In this document: piece after piece, positions 1 to 6,897 of the stretch
How positions within the stretch are numbered: the stretch's first letter is position 1
How the letters are laid out: the number at the start of each line of letters is the position of its first letter
Assembly: GCA_964368985.1 (NCBI GenBank)
Contig: CAYJDW010000092.1
Span: 1 to 9,782, forward strand
Direction of reading: 5' to 3'
Origin: G023898405 sp964368985
GTDB taxonomy: Bacteria; Myxococcota; UBA727; JABDBI01
DNA: 9,782 nt
Position numbers and translations under genes: made by a program
The notes under the pieces: model-generated
Database searches by the model: none
What the model was told of the DNA's origin: nothing
The model's input: the letters and a program-made list of their open reading frames with translations, nothing else

Positions 1-110
1 TTTCTCAATATTTGGGGATTCATATTGTCAATTTTTTTAGTTTCACAACCAATTGTACCCAATACAAGTTGCGCAATTATTGCACTAAATATTATTATCT
101 TATTTCTCAT
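1..110 (-). CDS. Possible lipoprotein of unknown function, N-terminal 36 codons only
   Basis: An open frame starts at ATG 110-108 on the minus strand and stays open to the window edge. The visible peptide begins MRNKIIIFSAIIAQLVLG and reaches a cysteine at residue 22 (LGTIGC), followed by the polar stretch ETKKIDN. This is the shape of a type II signal peptide: short basic N-region, hydrophobic core, then Gly-Cys. The lipobox (TIGC) is weak at the -3 position. A purine-rich GAGAAAG lies just upstream of the start, and another ATG in the same region meets a stop after five codons, so 110 is the likely start. The mature protein lies outside the window, so no function can be assigned. The gene follows birA on the same strand with a 52-nt gap and could be in the same unit or have its own promoter. 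Confidence 0.55.
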   Translation of the reverse strand, partial: MRNKIIIFSAIIAQLVLGTIGCETKKIDNMNPQILR

Positions 111-136
111 AATATCTTTCTCATTTTAGCATCGAT

Positions 137-142
137 AGTATA
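137..142 (-). promoter_or_regulatory. Candidate -10 box for the lipoprotein gene
   Basis: On the minus strand this hexamer reads TATACT (5 of 6 to the sigma70 -10 consensus) and lies 27 nt upstream of the ATG at 110. No convincing -35 hexamer is found at the usual spacing, so this is only a possibility. Read-through from birA is the alternative. Confidence 0.25.
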
Positions 143-162
143 AAACTAACATAAGGCCTATA

Positions 163-993
163 TTATGTACAAAAATTAACCTCTCCCCCATAGATCGTAT
201 GGCCAACACCCTCCTTTTCTAAATATAAAGAGCCATCAGGGCCAATATCTCTCCCAATGCTCACTATTTTTTGCCCCTTATTTTCGATGACCAGCTCTCT
301 CCCCAACGAGACACAGCGCTCGCGATAGGCGGCAACCAAACTGACTGGATAATCGGCTGCTTGAAAGGCTTTTATGTGATCATCAAGCGCTTTTAAAAGC
401 TGAACTAACAGATTGATACGAAGAAGACCTGGATCAAGTTCGCCCAAGTGTCCTCGATGAGGCACCAGTTTTTTATGTTCAGGAAGCGGCGAAATATTGA
501 GGCCAATGCCAATAATACTGGCCATGAGCTGTCCATCCCGGATCACATTCTCGATTAAGATGCCACCGATTTTAAGGCAGTCGCCAAAATAGGCATGCTG
601 CGCAGTGGAATCGGGATTTTTATAAACAATATCATTGGGCCATTTGAGAAAAACTTGCTGACCTAATTGAGAAAGAGCTTGAGCCACCGCCACCGCGGGC
701 ATCAAGGATAGCAACGTGATGGGAGTGGGCAGCAGCGGCGGTCTTAACAATAAAGAGCAAGCAATATCACCCTCCCCCATGAGCCAGGATCGCTCAAGCC
801 GACCCCGACCAGCGCTTTGCTGGGCGGTGATCAAAAAGGTACCGCTCGGGCTTTGGTCTTTTTCCAAGTTGAGAAGAGCGGTGTTGGTGGATGGGCAGGT
901 GTCGAGTGTAACTATTTCAGTGATGTGGTTCAGGGTAATATCTGCGGATTTTAAGGCATCGGTGATGGTGAATAGATCAAGGTTTGGTTGCAT
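163..993 (-). CDS. birA: Biotin-[acetyl-CoA-carboxylase] ligase (biotin-protein ligase), catalytic type without HTH
   Basis: This cytoplasmic enzyme makes biotinyl-5'-AMP and transfers biotin to the lysine of the biotin carboxyl carrier protein of acetyl-CoA carboxylase. The sequence shows the family signatures in order: a DSTN-like CPSTNT (residues 33-38), the adenylate/biotin loop AGRGRLERSW (61-70), KWPND (117-121), KIGGILIE (141-148) and GIGLN (162-166), then a small C-terminal SH3-like domain. It starts directly with the catalytic domain and lacks the N-terminal winged helix of E. coli BirA, so it should be a ligase only and not a repressor. About 16 extra residues separate WPND from KIGG, where many homologues have a short link. 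The start at 993 is supported by AAGAAGG 7 nt upstream. It is the last gene of the rlmI-yggU-birA unit, separated from yggU by a palindromic element. Confidence 0.93.
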   Translation of the reverse strand: MQPNLDLFTITDALKSADITLNHITEIVTLDTCPSTNTALLNLEKDQSPSGTFLITAQQSAGRGRLERSWLMGEGDIACSLLLRPPLLPTPITLLSLMPAVAVAQALSQLGQQVFLKWPNDIVYKNPDSTAQHAYFGDCLKIGGILIENVIRDGQLMASIIGIGLNISPLPEHKKLVPHRGHLGELDPGLLRINLLVQLLKALDDHIKAFQAADYPVSLVAAYRERCVSLGRELVIENKGQKIVSIGRDIGPDGSLYLEKEGVGHTIYGGEVNFCT

Positions 994-1031
994 AAAAATT
1001 CCTTCTTGCTTGGCAGGAGTTGCTTAGGTCG

Positions 1032-1103
1032 TCATTGCGAGCGTAGCGCGGCAATCCACGTGCTGCCCCTTGCGTTTGGATTGCCGCGCTACGCTCGCAA
1101 TGA
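1032..1103. repeat. Palindromic repeat element, copy 1 (27-bp perfect arms)
   Basis: Positions 1032-1058 and 1077-1103 are perfect reverse complements (27 of 27), separated by an 18-nt loop. The arm carries the core GCGAGCGTAGCGC and begins with TCATT. The same arm occurs at 4508-4580 with a different loop. It lies in the 121-nt gap between yggU and birA, two genes on the minus strand, so it would be transcribed into a very stable RNA hairpin. No U-run follows on either strand, so it is not a textbook intrinsic terminator. It could still attenuate birA expression or serve as an RNase processing site. It resembles the REP/MITE-type palindromes scattered in many proteobacterial genomes. Confidence 0.9.
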
Positions 1104-1114
1104 GGATGGAGCTT

Positions 1115-1423
1115 TCAGCGCAGAGGTTGGGTGCGAAATAACAATCGCTTTAGCCTAGACTTATGGCCACTAATGATCTGAATCTTCGACTTAGGCACCA
1201 CTAATAATTCTGACAATAACTCCACTACGCGAGCATTGGCCGCCCCCTCCAAAGCCGCGCCACGAACGCTTAGTAAAAGCTCTCCCTCTGCCGACACACT
1301 CAGCTTTTCCTTGGAGGAATTAGGCTTTACTTTGATGCTTAAACTAAAACCCTCTTCCTCAATTTTTAAGAAGCTTTTTAGCAGCTCAAGCGGCACTTCG
1401 TTGATGAGGGAAATTTTCGCCAT
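1115..1423 (-). CDS. yggU: DUF167/YggU family protein
   Basis: This is a 102-residue protein of the small DUF167 (YggU) family, whose biochemical role is not established. The family pattern is clear: a beta strand with the VKPNSSKEKL motif (residues 32-41), the signature LEGAANARVVELL (58-70), then VPKSKIQIISGHKSRLKRL (76-94), the counterpart of the family's SGxxSRxK motif. Length is typical (about 95-110). The start codon is 3 nt after the stop of the rlmI-like gene, so translation is probably coupled; the AGGTGGA at the end of that gene can serve as the ribosome-binding site. A palindromic element lies directly downstream. Confidence 0.88.
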   Translation of the reverse strand: MAKISLINEVPLELLKSFLKIEEEGFSLSIKVKPNSSKEKLSVSAEGELLLSVRGAALEGAANARVVELLSELLVVPKSKIQIISGHKSRLKRLLFRTQPLR

Positions 1424-1426
1424 GCC

Positions 1427-2590
1427 CTAATCCACCTGCAACACAAGACCCTTTAAATAACTCGATTGTGGGCAAAATACTGAGACGGGATGGTCTGGTC
1501 CTTGGGTGAGCTCATAGATAATTTTTACTGAGCGACCTGCATCTTTCGCCGCACCAAAGATGATTTTTTGAAATAAATCAACGCTGATGTGCTGTGAGCA
1601 AGAAAAAGTCCACAACAATCCTCCAGCTGCTAGGCTTTTCATGGCCAACAAATTTATATCTTTATAACCACGCGAAGCCCGCATCACCGCTTCAGCGCTT
1701 TTTGCAAAAGCAGGTGGATCGAGAATAATAATATCGAATTCATCGGGTTTGATCTCGCGCAAATAGGAGAAGCAATCGGCGGCCATAGCCTGATGTTGCC
1801 CACTAAAAGGCCGATTTTCTTCTGCATGCGCGTCACATTGCTCGATGGCCTGTTCACTTATGTCTACCGATAATACCGACGTCGCGCCGCCTTTTAGGGC
1901 ATAGACGCTGAAGCTGCCGGAATAACAAAAAGCATCCAGCACGCGTTTGCCTTTTGCCAGGCTTTTGAGCAAGGCGCGGTTCTCGCGTTGATCGAGAAAG
2001 TGACCAGTCTTTTGACCATGTTCAGGGTCGGCGCTGAAACTTAAGCCATTTTCTAAGAATTTCGTTTTTTGAGCGGTGCCCAGGAGAAGTTCGCGGCTTT
2101 TATCATAGCTTCGCTCAATACTGGCACTCTTGAGCGACAAAAGCGGTTTAAAAAACTCCACCATGCTCGAGATAATGGCATTCAGTCCAGGATTCGAAAG
2201 TTTAATCGACATGGCATCGCCGAAAATATCAACTACCAGCCCCGATAAACCATCGCCCTCGCCATGAATTAAACGAAAGCCGGTGGTGTCGGAGCGAGGA
2301 AATCCTAAGAGTTGCCGCAATCGCCATGCTTCACTGAATTTGGCAGGCCAAAGCTCAGGCGCTGAAGCATCGACATCAAAGGAAAAAATCCTCACCACCA
2401 GGCCCTGCGGACCACAATAATGTCCCAGCGCTAAAGCTTTAGCCTGATGGTCACAAACAAGCACTTCGTCACCAAGACGAAGATTATCAGGCATTTTTTT
2501 CAAAGCGCCTGAAAAAACCCATGGATGAAAATTGGCGAGAGCCCGTTCTTTGCCGGGTTTAAGTTCGATACTTATGGCATTTTTTCTCAT
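1427..2590 (-). CDS. rlmI: RlmI-like class I SAM-dependent 23S rRNA cytosine methyltransferase
   Basis: Predicted cytoplasmic RNA methyltransferase of the COG1092 family; E. coli RlmI makes m5C1962 in 23S rRNA. At 387 residues it matches the family length (about 390-400). The N-terminus is a PUA domain with HPWVFSGAL (22-30), followed by a linker domain containing RLIHGEGDGLSGLVVD (106-121). The Rossmann methyltransferase domain shows GQKTGHFLDQR (192-202), motif I VLDAFCYSGSFS (217-228), acidic strand SVDIS (241-245), motif IV IIILDPPAFAKS (287-298) and the cysteine of TFSCSQ (C331). The exact target cytosine is inferred from the family. The start at 2590 has no good Shine-Dalgarno. It is the first gene of a leftward unit with yggU and birA. 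Confidence 0.9.
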   Translation of the reverse strand: MRKNAISIELKPGKERALANFHPWVFSGALKKMPDNLRLGDEVLVCDHQAKALALGHYCGPQGLVVRIFSFDVDASAPELWPAKFSEAWRLRQLLGFPRSDTTGFRLIHGEGDGLSGLVVDIFGDAMSIKLSNPGLNAIISSMVEFFKPLLSLKSASIERSYDKSRELLLGTAQKTKFLENGLSFSADPEHGQKTGHFLDQRENRALLKSLAKGKRVLDAFCYSGSFSVYALKGGATSVLSVDISEQAIEQCDAHAEENRPFSGQHQAMAADCFSYLREIKPDEFDIIILDPPAFAKSAEAVMRASRGYKDINLLAMKSLAAGGLLWTFSCSQHISVDLFQKIIFGAAKDAGRSVKIIYELTQGPDHPVSVFCPQSSYLKGLVLQVD

Positions 2591-2627
2591 GGGGCTTATT
2601 AGCAGGCTGAGCGTTTAAGGAAAGTAG

Positions 2628-2693
2628 TTTGAAAGTGATTCTCAAAGGAAGCCTCCGCAGGGCGTTTTAAACACCATTAAGCTCACTTTCAAA
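2628..2693. repeat. 11-bp inverted repeat around the rlmI promoter region
   Basis: TTTGAAAGTGA (2628-2638) and its exact reverse complement TCACTTTCAAA (2683-2693) are 44 nt apart in the divergent intergenic region. The left arm has a neighbouring GAAAGT copy 11 bp away (2620-2625 and 2631-2636). The candidate minus-strand -35 box lies in the right arm and the left arm falls downstream of the inferred start of transcription, an arrangement that would suit a paired operator. It could equally be a chance or structural repeat. Confidence 0.5.
2664..2692 (-). promoter_or_regulatory. Candidate sigma70 promoter of the rlmI-yggU-birA unit
   Basis: On the minus strand there is TTGAAA (2692-2687, 5 of 6 to the -35 consensus), a 17-nt spacer and TAAAAC (2669-2664, 4 of 6 to the -10 consensus). 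It lies about 75 nt upstream of the rlmI-like start codon. Spacing is ideal and the surroundings are AT-rich. It is read by eye only. Confidence 0.4.
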
Positions 2694-2776
2694 AAATTAA
2701 AAAAAATATTTTTTGTCGGGAATATTTCCTCAGATCCAGTCGTTTGCATATTAGGTAAAAAAATCCGGAGGTTCTT
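2694..2776 (+). promoter_or_regulatory. AT-rich leader with strong Shine-Dalgarno for the small exported protein
   Basis: This stretch holds an A/T run (AAAAAATATTTTTT, self-complementary), a short palindromic GGAATATTTCC and finally CCGGAGGT five to six bases before the ATG at 2777, the strongest ribosome-binding site in the window. A CATATT at about 2746 is a possible -10, but no matching -35 is visible. A promoter must lie here or just to the left because the flanking genes diverge. Confidence 0.4.
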
Positions 2777-3076
2777 ATGGTACGGGTAAACGCCTTTTTT
2801 CTTCTCGCCGCATTGGCAATTTCAAGCACTGGTTTTGGCGCAGTCTTGATGTGCGGAATCGATAACTCAGAAACTCAAAATAATTATTGTAGAAAATTAG
2901 TTAGTAAGCAGCAGGTTGAACTTGATCACATTGCTGCAAAGCAATTTTATAAGCAGGCATTTATTGCCGCCTTTGATGAGGATTGGAGCACAGCAGAAAG
3001 CTCTTCCCGGCGTGCAGCTGAGCTAGAAACCGGTAGCCAAAAGTGGCATTTTGAGGCTCGCGACTTAATTAACTAA
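2777..3076 (+). CDS. Small exported protein of unknown function
   Basis: I do not recognise this 99-residue protein. It begins MVRVNAFFLLAALAISSTGF, a clear Sec signal peptide with likely cleavage after the Gly-Ala at residues 21-22 (a signal peptidase I type site; the cysteine at 26 has no lipobox). The mature part of about 77 residues has two cysteines (C26 and C38) that could form a disulfide in the periplasm. It continues as a charged, Ala-rich helical region (DHIAAKQFYKQAFIAAFDEDW, with AAELETGS further on) that recalls a single TPR-like helical hairpin. A strong GGAGG ribosome-binding site supports the start and suggests substantial expression. It is divergent from rlmI and 103 nt ahead of the pyrophosphohydrolase-like gene. 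Confidence 0.72.
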   Translation: MVRVNAFFLLAALAISSTGFGAVLMCGIDNSETQNNYCRKLVSKQQVELDHIAAKQFYKQAFIAAFDEDWSTAESSSRRAAELETGSQKWHFEARDLIN

Positions 3077-3179
3077 CAATAACCAACCCTTGCAATCTGT
3101 GGATTGGAGGGTGTTGCAAATATCAATCACAGTTCCACAATCCTCACTACATACCAATTTGAGCATTGTGGATAAAGTC

Positions 3180-3581
3180 ATGAAATATATTTTTCGTTGC
3201 GAGAAACTCGTTCGCGATCGTATTCCTGAATTAATGGCTCATCCGAGCAATATTGTTAAAGTTGAGACCCTCGATCATAAGGCGCACATCACGGCCCTAA
3301 AGGCGAAGTTGATTGAAGAAGCCCAAGAAGTGATTGACGCGGGTTCTCGTGAGCAACTGATCGAAGAGATTGCCGATGTTAAAGAAGTAATTGATGCGCT
3401 TATGCTTAAGCTCTCCATTAAAGGCACCGAGATCGAAGAAATAAAACGCAAAAAAAGCATGAGAAATGGCGGCTTTGATCGGGGACTTTATTTAAAGACG
3501 GTAGAAACCCCATGCGACTCAGAAGTGGCGGCAATGTTTCTTAGCGATCCGCTTAAATATCCTCGCCTTGATTTGAATTGA
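3180..3581 (+). CDS. HisE/MazG-like nucleotide pyrophosphohydrolase (COG4997-type)
   Basis: Predicted cytoplasmic all-alpha NTP pyrophosphohydrolase. The protein opens with CEKLVRDRIPELM (7-19), typical of the phosphoribosyl-ATP pyrophosphohydrolase-like COG4997 group. It carries the MazG-type metal-binding pattern EExxE (E46, E47, E50) and ExxD (E63, D66), then KKSMRNGGFDRGLYL (91-105), the usual C-terminal KxxxRGxF block. The substrate is unknown. The chosen start (ATG 3180, 133 residues) fits the family, which begins near the KLVRD motif. An in-frame TTG at 3090 would add 30 residues without homology-like character. The ribosome-binding site is weak (GTGGATAAAG). About 25 residues after the conserved domain (TPCDSEVAAMFLSDPLKYP) are an unexplained tail. 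Confidence 0.82.
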   Translation: MKYIFRCEKLVRDRIPELMAHPSNIVKVETLDHKAHITALKAKLIEEAQEVIDAGSREQLIEEIADVKEVIDALMLKLSIKGTEIEEIKRKKSMRNGGFDRGLYLKTVETPCDSEVAAMFLSDPLKYPRLDLN

Positions 3582-3621
3582 TTGCCTAGCAAAAAAAAGT
3601 CCAAAGCTTTAGATATTTAGC

Positions 3622-3653
3622 AAAAAACTGCTCCTCAACTAGATTGAGGTCAG
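3622..3653 (-). terminator. Terminator-like hairpin facing leftward, upstream of surE
   Basis: CCTCAA (3633-3638) and TTGAGG (3644-3649) form a perfect 6-bp stem with a 5-nt loop, extended by CTG/CAG pairs across small bulges. A run of six A (3622-3627) precedes it on the plus strand. On the minus strand this is a stem-loop followed by six T, so it would stop transcription coming leftward from surE, where no leftward gene exists. On the plus strand it is only a hairpin in the surE leader. Confidence 0.35.
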
Positions 3654-3691
3654 CTAAACTAGAATATGCCCCACTAACAAAGGACCTTTGC

Positions 3692-4498
3692 ATGACCAAG
3701 CCCCTGATCCTCGTAAGCAACGATGATGGTTATTATTCCATGGGCATCAGCGCGGTGGCGCGCGCTCTGGCCGAGATTGGCGAAGTTATCATCGTGGCAC
3801 CAGCAACTGATCAAAGTGCAATTTCCCACGCTATTTCTTTGAACCGGCCCTTGCGACTTGTGCAACGGCCGTCATTGCAGGAAGCAGGAGAGGAAATATT
3901 GGTTTATAGCGTTGATGGCACGCCCACCGATTCGGTTTATATGGCGGTTCATTATTTGCTCAAAAATCGTAAACCCGATTTGATGGTTTCTGGGATCAAT
4001 CATGGCGCCAACTTGGGGAACGACGTGCTTTATTCGGGCACGGTTTCCGCCGCCATGGAAGCCGCTTTGCTCGGCATTACGGCCGTGGCAGTCTCGCTGG
4101 TTTCCCTTCACAATTACAACTTCGATAAGGCCGCGGAATTTACCAAAGAGTTTTGCAAAGGCGTTCTTAAAAAATCCTGGCCTAAAGCTACTCTGTTCAA
4201 TGTCAACGTACCAAAACGAGTAACCGCCCTAGATTATGCGGTAACTTGCTTAGGGCATCACGAATACACCACTGATGTGGCAGAACGTAAGGATCCTCGA
4301 GGAAATAGTTATTTCTGGATCGGCGGAACCTGGAGCGGTTATCAAGACTTGCCAGGCACGGATTGCCGCGCGATCGCCCAGGATCAGATTTCAGTAACTC
4401 CCATCACGCTCAACCTTACGCATACATCGCTACTCTCGGAATTGATGACGGTGGATGCATCGATGAAGGCAATTCCGTTGTTTTTGGAAAACGAATAG
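3692..4498 (+). CDS. surE: 5'/3'-nucleotidase SurE
   Basis: Metal-dependent survival-protein phosphatase acting on nucleoside 5'- and 3'-monophosphates in the cytoplasm. The active-site elements are in place: SNDDG (9-13, metal ligands D11 and D12), S42 in DQSAISHAISL, VDGTPTD (74-80) and the SGINHGANLG loop (100-109) with N103. The 268 residues fit the family (about 245-270). The start at 3692 is chosen because AAAGGA lies 7 nt upstream; an in-frame ATG 48 nt earlier would put the additions ahead of the conserved N-terminal strand (PLILVSNDDG). The wording of the motifs is closer to deltaproteobacterial SurE than to E. coli. It is the first gene of a rightward cluster that ends with an nlpD-like gene; surE and nlpD are also neighbours in enterobacteria. 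Confidence 0.94.
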   Translation: MTKPLILVSNDDGYYSMGISAVARALAEIGEVIIVAPATDQSAISHAISLNRPLRLVQRPSLQEAGEEILVYSVDGTPTDSVYMAVHYLLKNRKPDLMVSGINHGANLGNDVLYSGTVSAAMEAALLGITAVAVSLVSLHNYNFDKAAEFTKEFCKGVLKKSWPKATLFNVNVPKRVTALDYAVTCLGHHEYTTDVAERKDPRGNSYFWIGGTWSGYQDLPGTDCRAIAQDQISVTPITLNLTHTSLLSELMTVDASMKAIPLFLENE

Positions 4499-4507
4499 GG
4501 TTGTTCT

Positions 4508-4580
4508 CAATCGTCATTGCGAGCGTAGCGCGGCAATCTAGACTGCGTGGATTGCCGCGCTACGCTCGCAATGACGATTG
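4508..4580. repeat. Palindromic repeat element, copy 2 (31-bp perfect arms)
   Basis: Positions 4508-4538 and 4550-4580 are perfect reverse complements (31 of 31) around an 11-nt loop. The inner 25 bp or more of the arm are the same as in the copy at 1032-1103, including the core GCGAGCGTAGCGC; the loops differ. It fills the 103-nt gap between surE and gshA and ends 21 nt before the gshA start codon, just ahead of its Shine-Dalgarno. In the transcript it would form a very stable stem between the two genes. No U-run follows, so it is not a classic terminator; partial termination or RNase III-type processing is possible. Confidence 0.9.
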
Positions 4581-4601
4581 AAGCACCCAAAAAGGAACCT
4601 C

Positions 4602-6002
4602 ATGAGTCAACCACAAGATTTTGGCCCCCACGGCAGCGATCCTTTGGCCGTTTTAATTAAAAACTTCGATCAGCTCACGCAAGTTTTTCACGCCACCGAA
4701 AAAAATACCCATGACCGTATGATGGGTATTGAGTTTGAGATGTTCGCCGAAGATTTGCTTCATGCTCACCCGCTCGCCTACGAAGGTGCCATTAGTATTT
4801 CCAAGTTATTTTTTCATTTGGCCCTTAAAAGTGCGGCTAGCCACGACCCTTATGTGCCGGTCATCGAAGAGGGAAACATTGTTGCCTTAAACTCAAAACG
4901 CGCAACCATTGCCTTAGAGCCCGGTGGGCAGGTTGAGATTGCCGCGAAACCGCAAAAGACTTTGCTCAACGTGAATCAAATATTTCAAGAAGTGGCCAAA
5001 GACCTAGATGATGCTGCGCGCGATTTAGGCATTGAACTTTTCGCCATCGGCATCCACCCGCTCGCCGGTCGCCATGACATGGCCACGGTAAAAAAGAGCC
5101 GCTACGACATTATGCGCTCTTACATGGGCCATTTGCCGGGGCTCGGGCTCGATATGATGACCCGTTCTTGTTCCATCCAGGTCAATCTAGATTTTCAGAA
5201 TGAAGCCGACATGGTGGCAAAAACCCAGCTTGCAGCGCGTCTCATCCCTTTTTTCTCCCTGCTTTGTTCTTCTGCCGCTTTCATCGAGGGCAAAGCCACT
5301 TCCCATGCGCTCCCCCGCGGACACATTTGGCGAGAAACCGATACTGCGCGAACCGGAATCCCCAGTGTCATCTTCGCTCCCAACTTTGGCTATCGCGCTT
5401 GGACAGAATGGGTGCTCGATGTCCCCATGTATTTTATTCGCCGCGGCACTACTTATATTAACGTTGCTGGCGCATCATTTCGCGATTTTATGGCCCATGG
5501 CCTCAAGGGAGAACAAGCCACGGTGAGAGATTTCGTGGATCATTTATCCACCGTTTTTACCGAAATCCGCCTAAAACCCTTTTTGGAGCTGCGCAGTCCT
5601 GATTCTTTGCCCGTCGCCTATGTTCAGGCTCTCTCGGCTTTAAGTTGGGCTTTGTTCTATCGCGAGACCAGCTTTCAAAAGGCAAGATCTATGCTTGGAT
5701 CCTTGGGCCATGAGGAATTGGTGAGACTGCATCATGAAGTGATCGATAATGGCTCAAAAGCGCAGTGGCGCGGCAAGCCTGTATTAGAAGTGGCAGGCGC
5801 CTTAGTGGCCATTGCAAAAGACGAACTAAAAACGATGCCCGCCCCCACAGCTCTACAAAACTGCGCTGATTATTTGAAGCCTTTTGAAGAGCTCGTAAAA
5901 AATAATTGTACCGTGGCCGATTCTTTAAGAAGGGATTTCAGTGTAATTAATGACAAAAATTTGCTAACTTTAATAAAGAAAATGGACATCATAGAGCGGT
6001 AA
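4602..6002 (+). CDS. gshA: Glutamate-cysteine ligase, plant/alphaproteobacterial type (GCS2 fold)
   Basis: ATP-dependent ligase that joins L-glutamate and L-cysteine to gamma-glutamylcysteine, the first step of glutathione synthesis, in the cytoplasm. Signatures of the plant-type class are present: GIEFEMF (42-48, the metal/ATP-binding glutamates), ALEPGGQVE (104-112), KSRYDIMRSYM (165-175), QVNLDF (193-198), WRETDTARTGI (243-253) and ELRSPD (329-334). The 466 residues match bacterial members (about 450-460). ATG 4602 is chosen because AAAGGA sits 5 nt upstream; an in-frame TTG at 4578 lies inside the palindromic repeat and is unlikely. No gshB is visible in the window. It is separated from popT by only 7 nt. 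A glutaredoxin-domain lipoprotein lies 1.9 kb downstream. Confidence 0.92.
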   Translation: MSQPQDFGPHGSDPLAVLIKNFDQLTQVFHATEKNTHDRMMGIEFEMFAEDLLHAHPLAYEGAISISKLFFHLALKSAASHDPYVPVIEEGNIVALNSKRATIALEPGGQVEIAAKPQKTLLNVNQIFQEVAKDLDDAARDLGIELFAIGIHPLAGRHDMATVKKSRYDIMRSYMGHLPGLGLDMMTRSCSIQVNLDFQNEADMVAKTQLAARLIPFFSLLCSSAAFIEGKATSHALPRGHIWRETDTARTGIPSVIFAPNFGYRAWTEWVLDVPMYFIRRGTTYINVAGASFRDFMAHGLKGEQATVRDFVDHLSTVFTEIRLKPFLELRSPDSLPVAYVQALSALSWALFYRETSFQKARSMLGSLGHEELVRLHHEVIDNGSKAQWRGKPVLEVAGALVAIAKDELKTMPAPTALQNCADYLKPFEELVKNNCTVADSLRRDFSVINDKNLLTLIKKMDIIER

Positions 6003-6009
6003 TTTATAC

Positions 6010-6897
6010 ATGCTAAAAATTATTAATCCGAAATATTTTATATACGGCCTCTTAATCGGTGCCGCCGGCACTATGCCGGGCTTGAGCGGTGGCACTATAG
6101 CTTTTGTGTTGGGCATTTATCAACGCATGATTAACGCAATCGCGAGCCTAAAACCCTTAGCCGTGCTTCGTTTGTTGAAAATTCGCGCGTGGCAAAGCTT
6201 ATTAGTTGATCTCGATCTCGCGTTTTTATCCTTGCTCATAATCGGCAAGGTCATGGGAATTTTTTTATTCTCCCTTTTCATTCCCTATTTGGTCCAGACT
6301 TATCCAAATCACATGAATGCGCTCTTTTTTGGCCTCATGGCCGCCTCTATTCCGCATATTTTCAGTAGTTATGGCAAAAATCCTTCTGTCCATCATTGGT
6401 TGATTATTGCCCTGGTCACGGTGCTCACTACCTATTTAAGCGGCATGAAGAGTGGAATCGTGGTTAATAATTTTGGCTTTCAATTTCTCTCAGGTGCTTT
6501 CGCCATTGTAGCAATGTTATTGCCCGGTATTTCTGGTAGTTTTGTTCTGGTTTTGTTAGGAAATTATCACTATATTTTTACGCAAATAAATCACTTATTT
6601 TTTCTCGATATTAATGCAGCCATCAATCTCATTCCCTTTGGTCTTGGAGCCATAGCTGGCGTGATAATTTTCATTTCAGTTATTCGCTATTGTTTTAGCT
6701 ATTTTAATGGCGCCACGCTCGCCGTATTAACCGGTCTCATGATTGGCAGCATGCCCGCTTTATGGCCCTTTACCAATACTGAGCAAGGCCGCATCTTATT
6801 ACCCTCTTATTTTGGTTTTAATGAGTTATTAATACTCCTATTATTTGCCGCAGGAATAGGCATCACTACTGTCTCTCTCAAGGTTATCGACAAATGA
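6010..6897 (+). CDS. popT: DUF368 membrane protein, predicted undecaprenyl-phosphate translocase (PopT family)
   Basis: A polytopic inner-membrane protein of 295 residues and about eight hydrophobic segments. It shows the duplicated DUF368 signature: GTMPGLSGGTIAFVLGIY (20-37) and LLPGISGSFVLVLLGNYH (170-187), each at a membrane re-entrant position. DUF368 proteins have been shown experimentally in other bacteria to return the C55 lipid carrier undecaprenyl phosphate to the cytoplasmic face, so it can be reused for peptidoglycan and surface polysaccharide synthesis. Applying this here is inference from the family. It starts 7 nt after gshA without a strong Shine-Dalgarno, so translation is probably coupled, and its TGA overlaps the ATG of the nlpD-like gene (ATGA). 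Confidence 0.88.
   Translation: MLKIINPKYFIYGLLIGAAGTMPGLSGGTIAFVLGIYQRMINAIASLKPLAVLRLLKIRAWQSLLVDLDLAFLSLLIIGKVMGIFLFSLFIPYLVQTYPNHMNALFFGLMAASIPHIFSSYGKNPSVHHWLIIALVTVLTTYLSGMKSGIVVNNFGFQFLSGAFAIVAMLLPGISGSFVLVLLGNYHYIFTQINHLFFLDINAAINLIPFGLGAIAGVIIFISVIRYCFSYFNGATLAVLTGLMIGSMPALWPFTNTEQGRILLPSYFGFNELLILLLFAAGIGITTVSLKVIDK

Noticed and set aside
3587..3627. Direct repeat TAGCAAAAAA, two copies 31 bp apart downstream of the pyrophosphohydrolase-like gene
   Set aside because: It is short and A-rich; two copies in an AT-rich gap are easily explained by chance. No terminator stem is formed on the plus strand.
4363..4581. Plus-strand frame of 72 codons overlapping the surE end and the palindromic element
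   Set aside because: It is out of frame with surE, ends inside the repeat and has no ribosome-binding site; it is a shadow of surE.
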